Origin: Bog-756 sp963699055 | Lineage (GTDB): Bacteria > Actinomycetota > Acidimicrobiia > Acidimicrobiales > RAAP-2 | Assembly (NCBI GenBank): GCA_963699055.1 | Contig: CAVOTA010000002.1 | Location: 1,178,001-1,242,000 of the forward strand | Length of the DNA: 64,000 bases | Reading direction: 5' to 3' | Shown here: positions 60,516-64,000 of the stretch, piece by piece | Position numbering within the stretch: position 1 is the first letter of the stretch | How the letters are laid out: every line of letters begins with the position of its first letter | Notes under the pieces: model-generated | Databases searched by the model: none | Told to the model about the DNA's origin: nothing | Seen by the model: only the letters and a program-made list of their open reading frames with translations | Translations under genes and position numbers: made by a program

Positions 60516-60893
60516 ATGCCGATGCCCAAGCGTTCCAGTGTCGATGACTTCTTCGCTCAGCTGAGCGACGTGCAGCGCCCGCATCTCGAGGCACTCCGAA
60601 CGCTGAGTTCCGAGGTCGACCCGGAAGCTCGGGAGATGCTGAAGTGGAACCTGCCCGTGTACGTGCGCGGCGAGAACACGAACATGTGGATGCTCCAGAA
60701 CTTCACGAACCACTGCTCGCTCCGGTTCAATCCACCGTTCTTCGCCACCCAGAAGGCTGCGGTCGCAGCCGCGGGCTTCGAATCAGGGGAGGGATTCATC
60801 AAGCTGCCCTACAAGCGGGAGCTGCCGACGGAACTCCTCACCTCGTTGATGCGGGCCCGAATCCGGGAATTCGAGGCGTCGGAGGGCGAGTAG
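60516..60893 (+). CDS. DUF1801-like (YdhG) protein
   Basis: A 125-residue protein of the DUF1801/YdhG-YjbR-like family: 'SVDDFFAQLSDVQRPHLEAL', 'EAREMLKWNLPVYVRGENT', 'FINLPYKRELPTELL'-like terminal segment reading 'GFIKLPYKRELPTELLTSLM'. Family function is unknown; the fold is small alpha/beta. The longer open frame upstream is ignored because the conserved N-terminus begins at the ATG 60516, 6 bases after a TATCGT hexamer, consistent with leaderless translation. It converges with the flavoprotein gene. Confidence 0.85.
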   Translation: MPMPKRSSVDDFFAQLSDVQRPHLEALRTLSSEVDPEAREMLKWNLPVYVRGENTNMWMLQNFTNHCSLRFNPPFFATQKAAVAAAGFESGEGFIKLPYKRELPTELLTSLMRARIREFEASEGE

Positions 60894-60930
60894 GCCCGGG
60901 ACCGGTCAGCCGGGTGGACGACCTACCGGG

Positions 60931-62412
60931 TCACGAGACCTGGCGCGGGACGTGGTCCGCCCGGGCCCGGGCGGCGGCGTGGCGGCCGGCGCGGCGCCCG
61001 AAGAACGAGCCGTCCCCGAGACTGATGCCGCTGACATAGTGGTGGGCCGCCAGGCTGGCGGCCGTCCGACCGACGGCGTAGAGCCCCGTGATGCGTCGGC
61101 CCTCGGCGTCGAGCGCGGCGCCGTCGGGATCGGTGACGAGGCCGCCGAGGGTGAAGGTCGCGTAGATCGCACCGTGGTCGACGCGCAGGTCGATGGCACC
61201 GATGCCGCTCGCCGGCGCCACTCCGATCGGCTGGAGGAACGGTGCCCGCTTGTGGAACACCGGGTCGTCGCCGCGGCTGGCGGCTTCGTTGTACTCGCGG
61301 ACGGTGCGGGCCAGGGCGTCCGGCGGGATCCCGATGTCGACGGCCAGTTCCTCCGGGGTGGCCGCGGCATAGCCGATCCGGAGTCCGATCGGATTCCGCT
61401 CGTGGATCACGTCATCGGTGAGCATGAAGACGACGCCGCCCTGGTCGCGCAAGGCGTGGAGCCCGATGCGACCGGTGTAGGTGTCCTCGTTGATGAACCG
61501 CTCGCCGTACCGGTTGACCAGGATCCCCCGCGCCAGTCGGTGGGGCGGACCGAGAGGAAGCGCACACTCGAAGCAGTCGAGCCTGGTCGCCGCCGCGCCG
61601 GCTCCCACGCCCATGCGGATCCCTCGCCCGTCGTCGTTCGGGGTGCCGATCCGCCAGGCCGGGTCCGGGACATGGGCCAGGGGACAGTGCTCGGCGACCA
61701 TCTCCTCGTTGTGGATGAAACCGCCGGTGGCCAGGATCACCCCGCCACCCGCCCGGACGGCACGGAGTCCGTCATCGGTCCGCACCACCACTCCGGCGAC
61801 GTCACCGCCGTCCACGACCAGTGCCTCTGCGCCGGCGTCGGCCATCACCCGGGCGCCGCTGGTCGACACGGCCGCACCGAGGCGATCCATGAGGAATCCG
61901 CCGGCGGAGTCGATGCACCGGGGCTTGTGCCCGCGTGGTGCCGGGACCGAGAGCTCGTCGAAGGGATACGAATCCTCCCCACCGCTGAAGAGCAGCCCGG
62001 CGTCATCGGGCGATTCGCGGTTCGGCTCGTCGCAGAACGCCGCCCGGAACGGAACGCCGATCGAGACCAGCCAGTCGAAGTGGTCGGGCGAACCCTCGCA
62101 GTAGGCGTCCAGTCGATCGTCGTCGACCTCCGGCCCGAGCGCCGCCCGCAGGAATGCCGCCATGTTCGCCGGTGAGTCCTCGAAGCCACAAGCGACCTGG
62201 AGCTCCGTGCCACCTCCGAGGTAGACGAGACCACCGGACTGGGCCGACGTCCCTCCCGGCCCCCCGCTCCGTTCCACAGCCAGGACATCCGCTCCCGCCT
62301 GCCGTGCCCCCACCACCGCCGATGCTCCCGCCACCCCCAGGCCGACGACCACCACGTCGATCGTCTCGTCGAAGCGAACCTCCCGGACGTCGATCGCCGG
62401 GATCAGCTCCAT
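60931..62412 (-). CDS. KstD-like FAD-dependent oxidoreductase
   Basis: A 493-residue flavoprotein of the fumarate reductase / 3-ketosteroid delta-1-dehydrogenase family. The ADP-binding motif is 'VVVVGLGVAGASAVVGARQA', then 'GGTSAQSGGLVYLGGGTE', 'VILATGGFIHNEEMV', and the terminal 'GLYAVGRTAASLAAHHYVSG' and 'SLGDGSFFGRRAGRHAA' that close the FAD site. The layout resembles KstD-like enzymes of steroid-degrading actinobacteria; with the KshA-like oxygenase at 45352 this hints at ring oxidation, but the two are 15 kb apart. No clear Shine-Dalgarno before the ATG. Confidence 0.87.
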   Translation of the reverse strand: MELIPAIDVREVRFDETIDVVVVGLGVAGASAVVGARQAGADVLAVERSGGPGGTSAQSGGLVYLGGGTELQVACGFEDSPANMAAFLRAALGPEVDDDRLDAYCEGSPDHFDWLVSIGVPFRAAFCDEPNRESPDDAGLLFSGGEDSYPFDELSVPAPRGHKPRCIDSAGGFLMDRLGAAVSTSGARVMADAGAEALVVDGGDVAGVVVRTDDGLRAVRAGGGVILATGGFIHNEEMVAEHCPLAHVPDPAWRIGTPNDDGRGIRMGVGAGAAATRLDCFECALPLGPPHRLARGILVNRYGERFINEDTYTGRIGLHALRDQGGVVFMLTDDVIHERNPIGLRIGYAAATPEELAVDIGIPPDALARTVREYNEAASRGDDPVFHKRAPFLQPIGVAPASGIGAIDLRVDHGAIYATFTLGGLVTDPDGAALDAEGRRITGLYAVGRTAASLAAHHYVSGISLGDGSFFGRRAGRHAAARARADHVPRQVS

Positions 62413-62770
62413 CGGTCGACCCGAACCGGATCAGGACCCGGCACCCGGCTCCGCAGGCGTGTCCCCGCCCGGCGGCCCATCGATGCGCTGCGGGCTGCGG
62501 CGACGGTCGCCGAGCAGGCACTCCTCCGACTGCGGTCCGCCGCCCATCCATCGCCGGAACGTCGAGTCGGCCCGTTGCCCATCAGCGCAGTATGGCAGTC
62601 ATCGACGGGGTGGCCCACGTCCACACTGCGGTCAGGTGCGCTCGGCGATGCCCCGCTCGGGAAAGGTGCGCCCCTGATGACGGCTGCGACGGATCCACGG
62701 CCGGGGAACATGTCCAGGCACCGGTGTCATTCCGGGGGCCAATCCGCCCGGACTCCGCTCCCACGAGACC
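62413..62770. other. 358-base gap, no gene found
   Basis: Between two minus-strand genes. All six frames give low-complexity Arg/Pro-rich translations without domain character. It must hold the promoter of the flavoprotein gene (at its left end) and the end of the ABC operon; no strong -10/-35 pair or terminator hairpin was identified. Confidence 0.5.
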
Positions 62771-63757
62771 TCACGCCAGTCGGACGCCACGGGGCACGCG
62801 CAACCTCGGCGTACGCAGCCGCCGCACGCCTACCCACAGCAGGACGCCTGCGATGACGAGGTCGAACGCGAGGCCGTAGGGCCAGACCGGGGCACCACCC
62901 GGCTGGGAGCTGTCCGCGTTCTCCTCCTCGCGTATCCCTCGTCGGATGCCCCCGAGGACGTCACCCGTGAGAAGTTCGGTCTGGCAGATCACCCTGGGCG
63001 AAGCGGTCGACGGCTGCGAAGGTGCACTGCCCGGGAACTCGATCCCCGATCCTCCTACCACCGTGTAACAGGTCCTGGTGGTCGGAGCTGCCGGTGCGGC
63101 ATCCGCCAGGATCACGAACGGGTTGGCGACGAGGGGCTGCCAGACCAGTCCGCCGCCCGACGGCTCGTCGATCGCCGAGACCAGTCCCGACAGTACGAGC
63201 GTGCCCACGGCCAGGACGAAGACGACGACGTACGTCAGCACGCTCGATGTGGTGCTTCGGGTGAGGATGGCCGACAGGCCGAGCCCGATGGCGCAGATGA
63301 TTCCCAGGAGCAGCATCATCACCAGGCTCACCACCAGCACCTGCCAAAGTGTGATGCCGCCCTGGATCATCGCCCAGATGGTGATGGGCGCCGAGACGAT
63401 CACGAAGACGCAGGCCGTTCCCCAGGCAGCCAGCAGCTTTCCACCGATGATGTCGGTCGGCCGCAGTTCGGTCACCTGGAGAACGCCCAACCTCCCCTGC
63501 TCCCGATCCCCGTTGACCGACTGCGACGTCAACGCCGGAACGATGAACAGCGCCAGTGCCAGCATGAACAGTTGCAGTCCACCGAACAGCACGGTCCCCT
63601 CATGGCCCTGATAGCCCGCAGACCGACGGACGACCAGTTCGAGGAGCACCGAGAAGAGGACGAGGCCGAGGAACCAGCTCGCGAGGAGCCACCGCCAGCG
63701 ACCGGCCCGGAACCGCAACATCAGTTCCAATCGAGCCATCGTCGTCATCCTGGTCAT
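62771..63757 (-). CDS. ABC-2 type transporter permease
   Basis: A 328-residue membrane protein with about six helices, similar to ABC-2 permeases of gliding or copper-export type systems. The signature 'NGDREQGRLGVLQVTELRPT' after the second helix ('E-x-x-x-G-x-L-x-x-L-x-x-T-P' type) is diagnostic. A large extracellular loop with two cysteines ('TRTCYTVVGG', 'RVICQTELLTG') precedes the last helix. The ATG at 63757 overlaps the stop of the upstream ATPase gene by 4 bases and is preferred to the earlier in-frame start. Confidence 0.87.
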   Translation of the reverse strand: MTRMTTMARLELMLRFRAGRWRWLLASWFLGLVLFSVLLELVVRRSAGYQGHEGTVLFGGLQLFMLALALFIVPALTSQSVNGDREQGRLGVLQVTELRPTDIIGGKLLAAWGTACVFVIVSAPITIWAMIQGGITLWQVLVVSLVMMLLLGIICAIGLGLSAILTRSTTSSVLTYVVVFVLAVGTLVLSGLVSAIDEPSGGGLVWQPLVANPFVILADAAPAAPTTRTCYTVVGGSGIEFPGSAPSQPSTASPRVICQTELLTGDVLGGIRRGIREEENADSSQPGGAPVWPYGLAFDLVIAGVLLWVGVRRLRTPRLRVPRGVRLA

Positions 63758-64000
63758 TCCGGCACCGTCAGCTCGAAGTAGGTCGCCTCCAAGGAGGTCT
63801 CCACCGGTCCACACGACACGACCGCCACCCCGGCGTGGACCAGTCCGGCGATCAGCGAGGCGGCAGCCCGGTCCGAGTCCAGCATGACGTCGACGCCGCG
63901 CGCACTGTTCGACATGACCACGACTCCGAGTTCGCCAAGTGCCGTTGCCAACCGCGTGTCGTCGAGCGAACGGATCCGCCAGGTCCGGAGTGTCCGAGCG
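63754..64000 (-). CDS. ABC transporter ATPase, C-terminal part
   Basis: The last 81 residues of a reading frame that enters from beyond the right edge. The visible part is the C-terminal extension of an ABC-2 ATPase and ends 'GPVETSLEATYFELTVPE', a form of the family's 'SLEDxYLxLT' ending. Walker motifs lie outside the window. Its stop overlaps the permease start (ATGA), so the two form a transporter operon. Confidence 0.8.
   Translation of the reverse strand, partial: ARTLRTWRIRSLDDTRLATALGELGVVVMSNSARGVDVMLDSDRAAASLIAGLVHAGVAVVSCGPVETSLEATYFELTVPE

Overview
The window is about 64 kb of very GC-rich DNA with around 60 densely packed genes on both strands. GTG and TTG starts, 4-base stop/start overlaps and leaderless promoters are frequent. 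Several lineage markers point to an actinobacterium, most probably of the class Acidimicrobiia: secreted 'DGGVFSFG' beta-repeats, a 'GWWLASDGKWYPP' N-terminal motif, mycobacterium-like lipid and steroid-type catabolic families, and lipoboxes on several exported proteins. This placement is inferred from family content, not from a marker gene. I saw no rRNA, tRNA, CRISPR array, insertion sequence, integrase or phage gene; the window reads as chromosomal core plus catabolic accessory genes.

Layout. 0.1-8.4 kb: lipid and housekeeping enzymes (acyl-CoA thioesterase, acyl-CoA dehydrogenase, PdxH, a class-V PLP enzyme, C69 peptidase, DNA-3-methyladenine glycosylase I, a lipoprotein, YjbQ, an MBL hydrolase). 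8.6-15.9 kb: a sulfatase, a 55-residue protein, a three-gene catabolic unit (SDR, DapB-like dehydrogenase, NTF2-like protein) behind a TTGACA promoter, a second SDR, then an alpha/beta hydrolase coupled to a beta-lactamase-like serine hydrolase. 15.9-26.8 kb: a ThrE-type exporter, sbcD-sbcC coupled to an HNH-like lipoprotein gene, a TetR regulator, an ATP-grasp ligase, a small zinc ribbon, a secreted polysaccharide deacetylase fused to beta-repeats, and a DUF2505-like protein. 26.9-39.5 kb: hydrolases (epoxide hydrolase, D-aminoacylase-like amidohydrolase, M20 peptidase, two amidohydrolase-2 proteins), a GNAT protein, a small HTH protein, a diguanylate cyclase with a highly structured leader, enoyl-CoA hydratase, sulfotransferase and a DUF1214-like protein. 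39.6-50.1 kb: a 1423-residue secreted Calx-beta protein, divergent from a second DapB-like gene and a KshA-like Rieske oxygenase; then RNase D, a branched-chain-type binding lipoprotein and an LLM flavin oxidoreductase. 50.2-64 kb: a membrane protein, a 59-residue 'ESFPASDPP' protein, a PadR regulator with its operator divergent from an ABC exporter, a DUF2510/DUF4190-like protein, a DinB-like protein, a secreted pentapeptide-repeat protein, a D-2-hydroxyacid dehydrogenase, a VOC protein, a KstD-like flavoprotein and part of a second ABC transporter.

How the genes fit together. The thioesterase, acyl-CoA dehydrogenase, enoyl-CoA hydratase, SDRs, Rieske oxygenase, KstD-like flavoprotein and paired amidohydrolases suggest uptake and oxidation of hydrophobic ring-containing or long-chain substrates, but no complete pathway is present. 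Regulation can be read at several points: a perfect 7-8-7 inverted repeat over the padR promoter, a pair of GGACAnnTGTCC palindromes over the promoter at 44.1 kb, CCGAT half-sites around the 10.5 kb promoter, and a multi-hairpin leader before the GGDEF gene. At least thirteen genes have a TAnnnT -10 hexamer ending 6 or 7 bases before the start codon, which implies widespread leaderless transcripts.
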